33,020 bases of DNA. It comes from Akkermansia muciniphila (GTDB lineage: Bacteria > Verrucomicrobiota > Verrucomicrobiia > Limisphaerales > F1-80-MAGS106). Within the stretch, counting starts at the first letter, position 1, and each line of letters starts with the position of its first letter. Both the position numbers and the translations under genes were made by a program. The notes under the pieces are model-generated. The model did no database searches and had not been told where the DNA came from. It worked only from the letters and a program-made list of their open reading frames with translations. The stretch covers positions 1 through 33,020 of the forward strand of contig CAMBEJ010000054.1 of NCBI GenBank assembly GCA_945865375.1, given 5' to 3'. Shown piece by piece: positions 1 to 9,691 of this stretch.

Positions 1-498
1 TCGGAAACTGCGCTGAACCTTTCCTGAGACCACAAGTGTGGTTTTCGAGCGTAACTCGTTGCAAATTAACGCAGAACTTCTGGAATGGTCTCGTGACAAA
101 TCCGTCAATCGTTCGGAATGATGCGGAGGGATCAGGAACTCTGAAGCTGCATCACGTCGTGGACTTCCCGGGATTCAGAACCCGGGTCATCGTGATCAGC
201 TTCCTGCCGGAGTTCGTTTACAGCCTCGGCTCGCCGTCGCACGATTACGCCTTTCTCTTGCCGTTCTTCGCCAAGTTGGAAAAGCGGCCGCATGTCCTGC
301 AAGGGTCGGACAAATTGGCTCCTGACGTGTGCGTGGCTCTTGTCCGGATGCTCGAGTGTAGGCTTTACGGACGAGAGCTACTTCGACAAGCGGTTCCGGC
401 GATCCTTTGGACAGACACCGCTTGAATTCCGTCGTCAAGCCATCGCGACCGACTCGAACTCGGCGAGTGTCCGATGTGAAAATCGTCCAAAAGATTGA
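1..498 (+). pseudogene. Relic of an AraC-family transcription regulator
   Basis: The frame open from the window edge to 425 reads like the ligand-binding part of an AraC-type sugar regulator: 'FLPEFVYSLGSPSHDYAFLL' followed by 'KRPHVL'. The C-terminal half of an AraC DNA-binding domain, '[20 protein letters not shown]' followed by 'LEFRR', sits at about 358-432 in a different frame (frame 1 instead of frame 3) and ends at the stop at 496-498. The switch falls near 350-360, where 'ALVRMLEC' in one frame meets 'VGFTDESYF' in the other, and the first helix-turn-helix of the domain is missing. An internal deletion plus frameshift explains this best. The 5' end lies outside the window. The remnant probably once regulated the sugar genes that follow. 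Family assignment is from motif memory; the frame change is seen directly. Confidence 0.6.
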
Positions 499-544
499 AC
501 GATCCTTCCTAGTCGCTCGCTGGGGAAGTGATACTATTGGCCTC

Positions 545-1999
545 ATGAAAACCCGCCATGCCCTTCGCGAGTTCGGTTTTACGTTGATCGAATTGCTAGT
601 TCTCATCGCGATCATCGCGATCGGCACGCTCCACGTCGACGCGGCCACACTGCCACGGCTCAAGGTCTCCGAAAACAAGAGATTCATCGTCACCTCTGAG
701 GGCAAGCCGTTCTTCTACCTCGGCGACACGACGTGGGAGTTGTTCCACCGATTAAACCGTGAGGAGGCGATCAAGCTCTTTGAGAATCGTGCGGCGCGAC
801 GATTTTCCGTGCTCCAATCGGTTGCTATCGCGGAGCTCGAAGGCCACACCGATCCAAATCCGTACGGCCACCTGCCTTTCGTGGATCTTGATGTCACAAA
901 ACCTGCCACCCAAGACGGGCCGCTGAATGATTACTGGGATCACGTTGATTTTATTGTACACGAAGCGAACAAGCGGGGGCTCTACATTGGATTTCTACCG
1001 ACCTGGGGCCGTTTCTGGCATGATAAGTCGGAGACGCGAAAGCCATTGTTTACGGTTGCGAACGCTGAGATTTACGGTGAGTGGCTAGGCGAGCGTTACA
1101 AGGACGCCGGCTTGATCTGGGTCCTCGGTGGCGACCGCAGTGTGGACAACGACGAACAAAAGGAGATCCTCCGCGCGATGGCTCGGGGCCTCCGAAAGGG
1201 AGATGGGGGAGCCCATCTCATGACGCTGCATCCTCCCGGCGGCAACGGCTCGTCGACGTGGTTCCACGATGATGCATGGCTTGATTTCAACATGCGTCAG
1301 AACGGGCACGGCGCAGAGTTCACCGGCCGCTATGACCACACGCTCAAAGACTACGACCGCACGCCAATCAAACCGGTGATAGATGGCGAGCCGATTTACG
1401 AGGATCACCCGGTATCATTCAAAGCAAAGGATCTCGGCCACTCCATCGGGAGCGACGTGCGGAGGACGCTTTACTGGAACCTCTTTTCCGGTGCCTTCGG
1501 CCACACCTACGGCCATCACTCCGTCTGGCAAATGTGGTCCCCAGGCAAAAGCCCCATCAACAACCCGCTCATGCCTTGGTTCGAAGCCATCGATCAACCC
1601 GGTGCCGCCCAGATGCAACACGGCCGAGCGCTCATCGAATCGCGCCCGTTCCTCACCCGCATTCCCGACGACAGCATCATCGTTCCCGACCGAGTGCCCA
1701 CGAGCGTGCCCGGCGCGGGCCGGTATCGATTCGTCTCCACGCGGGACAAAGAAGGCACCTACGCGATGGTCTATGCGCCGATTGGCCGCCGCTTTAAAGT
1801 CCGAATGGATGCCATCAGCGGGGCGCGTGTGAAGGCGTGGTGGTTCAACCCGCGAAACGGCAAATCGACGGCCATCGGAACGTTTGAAAACAAGGGCGAA
1901 CGGGAGTTCTCTTCACCGGACGAGGGCGAGATGATAGACTGGGTCCTTGTGCTCGACGACGCGCTGAAGCACTATCCAGAGCCTGGTTCCAGGAAGTGA
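545..1999 (+). CDS. DUF4038 (GH140-like, apiosidase-type) glycoside hydrolase with pseudopilin-like leader
   Basis: This is a 484-residue exported glycoside hydrolase if translation starts at the ATG at 545; the frame stays open upstream to 407, but that part overlaps the AraC relic. Residues 8-24 are a type IV pilin methylation motif (GFTLIELLV, then IAIIAI), followed at once by VDAATLPRL, which looks like the end of an ordinary signal peptide. A DUF4038 TIM barrel spans about residues 40-385. It shows '[11 protein letters not shown]', 'WVLGGDR' (Asp197) and '[10 protein letters not shown]' (Glu282), the likely catalytic acid pair. The last 80 residues resemble the 'putative collagen-binding' beta domain often found behind DUF4038. 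The founding GH140 member is an apiosidase acting on rhamnogalacturonan II, but DUF4038 proteins are diverse, so substrate is inferred. The neighbouring oxidoreductases and TIM barrel make a plant-sugar role plausible. Confidence 0.8.
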   Translation: MKTRHALREFGFTLIELLVLIAIIAIGTLHVDAATLPRLKVSENKRFIVTSEGKPFFYLGDTTWELFHRLNREEAIKLFENRAARRFSVLQSVAIAELEGHTDPNPYGHLPFVDLDVTKPATQDGPLNDYWDHVDFIVHEANKRGLYIGFLPTWGRFWHDKSETRKPLFTVANAEIYGEWLGERYKDAGLIWVLGGDRSVDNDEQKEILRAMARGLRKGDGGAHLMTLHPPGGNGSSTWFHDDAWLDFNMRQNGHGAEFTGRYDHTLKDYDRTPIKPVIDGEPIYEDHPVSFKAKDLGHSIGSDVRRTLYWNLFSGAFGHTYGHHSVWQMWSPGKSPINNPLMPWFEAIDQPGAAQMQHGRALIESRPFLTRIPDDSIIVPDRVPTSVPGAGRYRFVSTRDKEGTYAMVYAPIGRRFKVRMDAISGARVKAWWFNPRNGKSTAIGTFENKGEREFSSPDEGEMIDWVLVLDDALKHYPEPGSRK

Positions 2000-2071
2000 C
2001 CGGGATCTCGAACAGTCACTCGACGCGATGGAACTGGTGAGGCGCAAGCAAGGGATCACGACAGCTTTTTA

Positions 2072-3352
2072 ATGAGCCATTCACACATGAAACTATTACA
2101 ACTCTTCATTCCAACGGCACTGGCAATCATTGCCGGTCAACAGGCTCTCGCGGACAATTGGCCGCAGTTTCGTGGTCCGACGGCTCAAGGTGTCTCTTCC
2201 GAAAAGAATCCACCCCTCAAATGGTCTCCCACCGAGAACGTGGCTTGGAAGGCCGAGTTGCCAGGCGATTCCTGGTCGTCACCCGCCATTTGGGGCAATC
2301 GGGTGTTCGTCACGACCGCCACGCATGGAGGTGAATCGTGCAGATTGATTTCCCTCAATCGCAAGACCGGTGGCATCCTCTGGGACAAGGAAGTATTCAA
2401 GCAGGTGCCTCGGCGCAAGGAGGGTCGCAACAGTTATGCCACACCCACACCCGCGACCGATGGCAAACGAGTTTACGCCTGTTTCGGGGATGGAAGCTTC
2501 GCTGCGTTGACATTTGGTGGCGAAGTCGTTTGGACGAATCGTGACTACAAGTTCTACGGCCAGCACGGGCTCGGCAGCTCGCCGATTCTGCACGACGGCC
2601 TTCTCATCATGGCACGCGACGGCAGCAGCGATGGCGAGGACAAAAAGCTCGGATGGCAGACGCCTTGGGACCAATCCTTCGTCGTCGCGCTGGACACTAA
2701 AACCGGCAAGCAACGTTGGAAAGGCAACCGTGGTTTGTCCCGCATCTCGCACGGCACTCCCGTGGTCTGGAAAGCCTTGTCTGGACACGCCCAGATCGTC
2801 AGTGAAGCGGGCGATGTCGTCCAAGGATTCGACGCCAAGACCGGCGAGCGAGTGTGGACGAGCGAGGTGATCGGCGAAGGGAAGGTGCCTTCGGCGGTTG
2901 TAGGAAATGGCATGGTCTTCACATCTGGAGGATGGGGTGGCAAGGAGACGATCAAAGCGTTCAAACTCGGCGGCAAAGGGGATTTGAAGGAAACCAATCT
3001 CGCATGGGAACAGCGCAGAGGCATGCCCAAAGTGCCTTCCATGGTCTATGTCAACCACCACCTCTTCTCGATCACCGATGGGGGTATCGCGACCTGCCTG
3101 AAAGCCAGCTCTGGCGAAATTGTATGGCAGGAGCGCGTTGGCGGCAATTTCTCAGCCTCGCCTGTTGCCACGGGGAGTCGGATCTATTTTGTCGGCGACA
3201 GTGGAGAAACCACGATTGTCGAGGCGGGGCCCGTTTTCCGAGTGCTCGGCAAAAATGCGATTGGTGAAACACTCCAGGCGTCTCCCGCCCTTTCTCAGGG
3301 ACAGTTGTTCATCCGCACGCAGAAGAGCCTGTATTGCATCGGCAAGAAGTAG
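2072..3352 (+). CDS. Secreted PQQ-like beta-propeller repeat protein
   Basis: A 426-residue exported protein. The signal peptide is clear (MKLLQLFIPTALAIIAGQQA, cleavage near ALA/DNW), so the ATG at 2087 may be the true start rather than 2072; neither has a good ribosome site. 'NWPQFRGP' directly after the signal peptide is typical of the PQQ-like/BamB-type propeller proteins that are abundant in Planctomycetes and Verrucomicrobia. Repeated blade motifs are visible: 'VFVTTATHGGESCRLISLNR', 'VVALDTKTGKQRWKGNRGLS', 'VQGFDAKTGERVWTSEV' and 'GIATCLKASSGEIVWQERVG'. PQQ binding itself is not shown; such proteins are often non-enzymatic scaffolds or of unknown function. It lies 72 bp behind the DUF4038 gene and 86 bp before the Gfo/Idh oxidoreductase on the same strand, so co-transcription is likely. 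Confidence 0.85.
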   Translation: MSHSHMKLLQLFIPTALAIIAGQQALADNWPQFRGPTAQGVSSEKNPPLKWSPTENVAWKAELPGDSWSSPAIWGNRVFVTTATHGGESCRLISLNRKTGGILWDKEVFKQVPRRKEGRNSYATPTPATDGKRVYACFGDGSFAALTFGGEVVWTNRDYKFYGQHGLGSSPILHDGLLIMARDGSSDGEDKKLGWQTPWDQSFVVALDTKTGKQRWKGNRGLSRISHGTPVVWKALSGHAQIVSEAGDVVQGFDAKTGERVWTSEVIGEGKVPSAVVGNGMVFTSGGWGGKETIKAFKLGGKGDLKETNLAWEQRRGMPKVPSMVYVNHHLFSITDGGIATCLKASSGEIVWQERVGGNFSASPVATGSRIYFVGDSGETTIVEAGPVFRVLGKNAIGETLQASPALSQGQLFIRTQKSLYCIGKK

Positions 3353-3388
3353 CACCCCTTTTGACTGACAGGAAATGAGCTTGGGGCC

Positions 3389-3442
3389 ATGAACATAACC
3401 AAGATGAGCAGTCTCATTTTTGCGGCTGTTCTGAAACCATGA
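3389..3442 (+). CDS. Possible 17-residue upstream leader ORF (ATGA overlap)
   Basis: ATG at 3389 opens a 17-codon frame (MNITKMSSLIFAAVLKP) whose TGA overlaps the ATG of the next gene as ATGA at 3439-3442. A G-rich stretch (TTGGGGCC) precedes it. The peptide resembles a truncated signal sequence, so it may be a translational-coupling leader or the beginning of a lost exported protein. There is no homology support, so it could be chance. Confidence 0.25.
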   Translation: MNITKMSSLIFAAVLKP

Positions 3443-4461
3443 AAGAACTCCGCTTCGGCATCTTAGGCACGGGCTTCTGGGCGCGCTACCAACTGGCGGC
3501 GTGGCGCGAAGTCCCAGGTGCCAAGTGCGTCGCGCTCTACAACAGGACGCGCGCCAAGGCGGAAAAGCTTGCCTCGGAGTTCGGCGTGCCGGCGGTTTAT
3601 GACGATGCTGAGCAACTTCTTCGGCTCGAGCAGTTGGACTTCGTCGACATCATCACCGACGTGGACACGCACAGCCGCTTCGTGCATCTCGCCGCCGCTC
3701 ACCGGACGCCCATGATTTGCCAGAAACCGATGGCTCCCTCCGTGGTGGAGGCTGAGCGGATGGTTTCCTTTTGTGAGGCGGAAGACGTGCCGTTCAGTGT
3801 GCACGAGAATTGGCGCTGGCAGAGGCCGATTCGCGAGCTGAAGAAGGGGCTCGACTCGGGCGTTATAGGCCCAGTGTTCCGCGCGAGGCTGGATTATTGC
3901 AACAGCTTCCCCGTCTTCGACAACCAGCCGTTTCTCAAGTCGCTGGAGCAGTTCATCCTCACTGACATGGGCAGCCATATTCTCGATGTGGCGCGGTTTC
4001 TTTTCGGCGAGGCAGAGCGAGTTTACTGTCAGACGCACCAAGTTCATCGGGACATCAGGGGTGAGGATGCAGCCACCGTGGTCATGCGAATGGGAAGCGG
4101 TGCCACAGTGGCTGTGAACCTCAGCTACGCCAGCCGCGTCGAGCACGACCGTTTTCCCGAGGCGTTTGTGTTCATTGAAGGGGAGGAGGGTTCGATGGAA
4201 TTGGCTCCCGACTATTGGCTGCGGGTCACGACCAAAGCTGGCACCACGGCGCGCCGTTGCCCGCCACCATTCCATGCCTGGGCTGACCCGCGCTATGCGC
4301 TGGCGCATGCGAGCATCGTGCCGTGCCATCGCGATTTGCTCAACGCGCTCCAGACCGGCACAAGGCCGGAAACGAGCGCCGCGGACAACTTGAAGACACT
4401 GAGGCTCGTCCATGCCGCCTATGACTCGGCGCGAACAAAGTCCGCCGTGGACATCACTTGA
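3439..4461 (+). CDS. Gfo/Idh/MocA family sugar oxidoreductase (candidate D-apiose dehydrogenase)
   Basis: A 340-residue NAD(P)-dependent oxidoreductase of normal family length. The N-terminal Rossmann fold shows 'FGILGTGFWARYQLAAW' (residues 6-22), then 'VDTHSRFVHLAA' and the family 'KP' signature as 'MICQKPMAPS', with Gln in place of the common Glu before the catalytic Lys. The C-terminal substrate domain begins at 'VHENWRWQRPIRELKKG' and contains 'DMGSHILDVARFLFGE', where the conserved Asp and His are expected. The protein has no signal peptide and is cytoplasmic. Family members oxidise sugars and polyols, and D-apiose dehydrogenase (ApsD) is one of them. The apiose assignment here rests only on neighbours: the GH140-like hydrolase upstream and the oxidoisomerase-like gene 53 bp downstream. 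Confidence 0.85.
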   Translation: MKELRFGILGTGFWARYQLAAWREVPGAKCVALYNRTRAKAEKLASEFGVPAVYDDAEQLLRLEQLDFVDIITDVDTHSRFVHLAAAHRTPMICQKPMAPSVVEAERMVSFCEAEDVPFSVHENWRWQRPIRELKKGLDSGVIGPVFRARLDYCNSFPVFDNQPFLKSLEQFILTDMGSHILDVARFLFGEAERVYCQTHQVHRDIRGEDAATVVMRMGSGATVAVNLSYASRVEHDRFPEAFVFIEGEEGSMELAPDYWLRVTTKAGTTARRCPPPFHAWADPRYALAHASIVPCHRDLLNALQTGTRPETSAADNLKTLRLVHAAYDSARTKSAVDIT

Positions 4462-4514
4462 AGAATGACCACCGCCCCAAAAGCACACCTTAAACCGGAC
4501 CGCTGATTACTTAG

Positions 4515-5339
4515 ATGAAAACCATCACACTCCTAGGCGCTGGGGGCAAAATGGGCTGCCGCCTCACAGACAATTTTATCAAAACTCACTATAAGATTCA
4601 CTCCCTTGAAGTCTCTCCCAAAGGCCTGGACAATCTTCATCAACGAGGCGTTGCCGTTTCGGAAATGTCGCAAGCGGTGCCTGAGGCGGATGTCGTTATC
4701 CTCGCTGTGCCCGACGTCGCCATCGGGAAAGTGGCCCGAGAAGTCGTGCCGATGATGAAGCCCGGGGCCCTTCTTATGACGCTCGACCCTGCGGCGCCAC
4801 TCGACGATCAGTTGCCGCCCCGAGACGACATCGGCTGCGTTATCGCACACCCGTGCCATCCATCGGTCTTCAACTGGGAACCATCGGAGAAGAGTTTTCG
4901 TGATTTCTACGGCGGCATCTCGGCGAAGCAAGCCATCGTTGTGGCGCTCATGTGGGGCTCGGAAAGCTATTATGAACTTGGGGTTGAAGTGTCGGCTGCG
5001 ATGTACGCCCCCGTGAGCCGAGTCCATCGCGTCACGCTTGAAGAAATGGCGATGTTGGAGCCGGCTCTCGTTGAAACGCTGGCGCAAACGTGCATGGAAG
5101 TCGTGAAGGAAGGACACGACCGACTCGTTGCGGCCGGCGTGCCGAAGGAGGCCGTGCGTGATTTCGTGCTAGGCCACCTCCGCATTCAAATAGCGGTTCT
5201 CTTCGGCGACGTGAACGGCACCTTTTCAGATGCGGCTTACAAAATCAGCAAACGTGCGAAGCCCGTGCTCTTCAAGGAGGGTTGGCAGAAGATTTTCGAC
5301 ATGGCCGACATCCGCGAACAGGTGCGGGACCAGGGTTGA
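4515..5339 (+). CDS. NAD-binding dehydrogenase resembling D-apionate oxidoisomerase
   Basis: A 274-residue cytoplasmic protein. The Rossmann start 'ITLLGAGGKMGCRLTDNF' (residues 3-20) is followed by 'EADVVILAVPDVAIGKVA'. 'CVIAHPCHPSVFNWE' and the helical C-terminal half resemble the domain once labelled 'phosphogluconate dehydrogenase (decarboxylating) C-term', which I recall as also found in D-apionate oxidoisomerase (ApnO). ApnO converts D-apionate to 3-oxo-isoapionate. The annotated last residues (QG, stop) are contributed by a mobile element that inserted after codon 272. Reading across the second target copy at 5471-5480 restores an ending of REQVRDIAS, so the present protein differs from its ancestor only at the extreme C-terminus and is probably active. 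Family placement is moderately certain; substrate is inferred from context. Confidence 0.75.
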   Translation: MKTITLLGAGGKMGCRLTDNFIKTHYKIHSLEVSPKGLDNLHQRGVAVSEMSQAVPEADVVILAVPDVAIGKVAREVVPMMKPGALLMTLDPAAPLDDQLPPRDDIGCVIAHPCHPSVFNWEPSEKSFRDFYGGISAKQAIVVALMWGSESYYELGVEVSAAMYAPVSRVHRVTLEEMAMLEPALVETLAQTCMEVVKEGHDRLVAAGVPKEAVRDFVLGHLRIQIAVLFGDVNGTFSDAAYKISKRAKPVLFKEGWQKIFDMADIREQVRDQG

Positions 5340-5480
5340 TTCAAGAAAACGGAGCGCCGGCTTCCAGCCGGCTTTCCTTCACGGATCCGCCGGTCGCGCT
5401 CCCAAGCCGATTGGAAATCGGCGCTCCGTCCCGTCCGGCTGGGCGGCAGCTGTTTTCTTGAATCAGCCCTGGTGCGGGAC
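5321..5480. mobile_element. 140-bp MITE/REP-like palindromic element with target-site duplication
   Basis: The element at 5331-5470 is bounded by 19-bp terminal inverted repeats, AGGGYTGATTCAAGAAAAC at 5332-5350 and its complement at 5452-5470, differing at one position. It is flanked by identical 10-bp direct repeats GGTGCGGGAC at 5321-5330 and 5471-5480. Inside are two compact palindromes, CCGGCTTCCAGCCGG near 5356 and GCCGATTGGAAATCGGC near 5405, within a larger inverted pair built on CGGAGCGCCG/CGGCGCTCCG. It has no coding capacity, so it would be moved in trans. It supplies the stop codon of the upstream gene. The repeats and duplication are seen directly; the transposition mechanism and family are inferred. 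Confidence 0.85.
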
Positions 5481-5638
5481 ATTGCGAGTTAGTTCTTTGT
5501 TCTCTATTTTTCGTTTATGGTTCATTTTGCGGTGAAAGTGGAACGCCACGACGACCCTCCAAGTATGAATTGAATTTGTGAAACATGAATAGTCGGCGAT
5601 CCTCTCGAACCACGACCCGCGAACCCACTACCACGAAC

Positions 5639-6442
5639 ATGCTCCTCGGCTTAAGCAGTTACACCTACGGTTGGGCGGTAGGTGTGCGAGGCCACGAACC
5701 GACGCATCCTCTGGACGAACATGGCCTGCTCGACCATTGCTCCGACCATGGATTGAAACTCCTCCAAATAGGCGACAACCTGCCGCTGCACACATTCGAC
5801 TCGTCGCGACTGGATAGGCTGGCCACACGCGCCGCAATGGAGGGGGTGCAACTTGAATTAGGCGCGCGACGGCTCACCCTGGAACGCGTGGCGGAATACG
5901 CCACCATCGCCCGCCGGGTTCACGCAACGTTGATTCGATTTGTCATTGATGATGTGGATTACCATCCGGCAGCCGAAGATGTCACGAGGCTGCTGCGAGA
6001 TTGCTCACCGCTGCTCGATGGCCTCACGCTCGGGATCGAGAACCACGACCGGTTTCCGGCAGCCACGTTGCGCGAGATGATCGAGCGCGCCGACAGCCGC
6101 CGAATCGGCGTGTGCCTCGACACCGCGAACTCCCTGGGCGCGGGGGAGGGGATCGACGCCGTCGCTGCCACGCTTGCTCCGCTGACGGTGAATCTTCACA
6201 TCAAGGATTTTCACATCGAACGAGCCCAGCACCTTTTTGGTTTCGTGGTTAGCGGTCGCCCGGCGGGTGGCGGGATGCTCAAGGTGCGCCCGTTGCTCCA
6301 GCAATTGACCCCGTTTCGGCGTTGTCAAAGCGCGATCCTTGAATTGTGGACGCCGCCTGAGCCGCACGTTCAACAGACCATTGCCAAGGAAGCAGCGTGG
6401 GCTCGGCAAAGCCTCGAATATCTGAAAGAGTTCTTCACTTGA
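5639..6442 (+). CDS. Xylose-isomerase-like TIM-barrel protein (candidate 3-oxo-isoapionate decarboxylase)
   Basis: A 267-residue sugar-phosphate isomerase/epimerase-type TIM barrel. I start it at ATG 5639 because the fold begins at once with 'LLGLSSYTYGWAVGV'; the 18 codons upstream (from 5585) are low-complexity and rich in Arg and Thr. Four expected metal ligands are visible: Glu134 in 'LGIENHDR', Asp161 in 'VCLDTANSLG', His187 in 'NLHIKDFH' and Glu235 in 'AILELW'. Family members include hydroxypyruvate isomerase, tagatose epimerases, inosose dehydratase and, as I recall, the decarboxylase OiaC, which turns 3-oxo-isoapionate into L-erythrulose. Position behind the oxidoisomerase-like gene suits OiaC, but the reaction cannot be read from the sequence. 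Confidence 0.8.
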   Translation: MLLGLSSYTYGWAVGVRGHEPTHPLDEHGLLDHCSDHGLKLLQIGDNLPLHTFDSSRLDRLATRAAMEGVQLELGARRLTLERVAEYATIARRVHATLIRFVIDDVDYHPAAEDVTRLLRDCSPLLDGLTLGIENHDRFPAATLREMIERADSRRIGVCLDTANSLGAGEGIDAVAATLAPLTVNLHIKDFHIERAQHLFGFVVSGRPAGGGMLKVRPLLQQLTPFRRCQSAILELWTPPEPHVQQTIAKEAAWARQSLEYLKEFFT

Positions 6443-6490
6443 CGCTCTGATCGTGAGCAGAACATCCCACATCCTATTACACCCTCTGTT

Positions 6491-7357
6491 ATGACGTCTT
6501 CGGCCGATTCTTTGTGGCGGGTATTGTTGGTCCTCGGAAGGGTTTCAAACCTCCCAACCGTGTGGTCCAACTGCCTGGCGGGATATTTCATTTCGGGCGG
6601 GGGCAATGTGCTGGAGCTTCCGAGGCTCTTGATGGGTGCCAGTTGCTTGTACGTCGCCGGCATGTTCCTGAACGATGCCTTTGACGCCGAGTTTGATCGT
6701 GAATTCTGCCCGTCACGGCCCATCCCTTCCGGCGGCCTGTCGGCAAAGTGGGTCTGGATTCTAGGGTCAGCGATTCTGTTCGCCGGCCTGAGCTGTTTCA
6801 TGGGTCAAAGGAGCACAACGGTGGCCTTGGCCTCCGCGCTCGCAGGCTGCATTCTTTGCTACAATTGGGTCCACAAGAAGTCACTTGCCAGCCCCTTTAT
6901 CATGGCTTCTTGCAGATCTCTTCTTTTTCTCACCGCGGCGTCCACGGCTCGGGAAGGCGTCGGTGCAAACGCGTTGTGGCTTTCGCTGGGGCTCGGAGCG
7001 TATATCGTGGGCCTCAGCTACGTGGCAAAAGCTGAACGCCAGCCAGGCCTTCTCAGATATTGGCCCTTCCCGTTTCTCCTCGTGCCCGCGCTTTTTGCTT
7101 TCTTGCTGAACGACGGGGAACGGTTCATGCCCAGCCTCGTGATCGTTTGCATGCACCTCCTTTGGACAGCCTCCTCGATGCAACACCTTTTTGATAACAA
7201 GAACCCCAACCCCGGCAAGTGCGTGTCGGGATTGCTCGCGGGGATTGTCTGGGTGGACCTGATGGCCACCGGCGGCGAATCTCTCCAGCTTAACCTAGCC
7301 TTTCCGATGCTCTTCCTGCTCGCGAGGGTGTTTCAACGACACATCCCCGCTACTTGA
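6491..7357 (+). CDS. UbiA-family prenyltransferase (EboC-like)
   Basis: A 288-residue integral membrane protein with about eight or nine hydrophobic segments. 'RVSNLPTVWSNCLAGYF' (residues 17-33) and the first aspartate motif NDAFDAEFD (61-69), followed by 'SRPIPSG', are the UbiA superfamily signature for binding the prenyl diphosphate through Mg2+. The classical second Asp-rich motif is not evident; 'SYVAKAERQ' sits near its place, which recalls the EboC-type subgroup. The prenyl acceptor is unknown. The gene starts 48 bp after the TIM-barrel gene on the same strand and converges on thiC with a 68-bp gap. No other ebo genes are visible in the window, so a link to the upstream sugar genes is only positional. 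Confidence 0.85.
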   Translation: MTSSADSLWRVLLVLGRVSNLPTVWSNCLAGYFISGGGNVLELPRLLMGASCLYVAGMFLNDAFDAEFDREFCPSRPIPSGGLSAKWVWILGSAILFAGLSCFMGQRSTTVALASALAGCILCYNWVHKKSLASPFIMASCRSLLFLTAASTAREGVGANALWLSLGLGAYIVGLSYVAKAERQPGLLRYWPFPFLLVPALFAFLLNDGERFMPSLVIVCMHLLWTASSMQHLFDNKNPNPGKCVSGLLAGIVWVDLMATGGESLQLNLAFPMLFLLARVFQRHIPAT

Positions 7358-7425
7358 ACCTGAGGAACTGATAAAACGTGGCACCCGTTAAGTCTTTTGC
7401 CGTCCCGTGCTCCGTGTCATGGAAA

Positions 7426-9675
<2,250 letters not shown>

Positions 9676-9691
9676 CTAATTTGCAGTGGCT

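Noticed and set aside
2000..2071. Frame ending LEQSLDAMELVRRKQGITTA-F just after the DUF4038 gene
   Set aside because: It looks like the last 20 residues of some protein, but it overlaps the end of the hydrolase gene in another frame, is too short to identify and has no start.
6491..7357. Part of a complete ebo cluster
   Set aside because: The adjacent TIM barrel is too short and unlike EboE, and no EboA, EboB, EboD or EboF homologues are seen.
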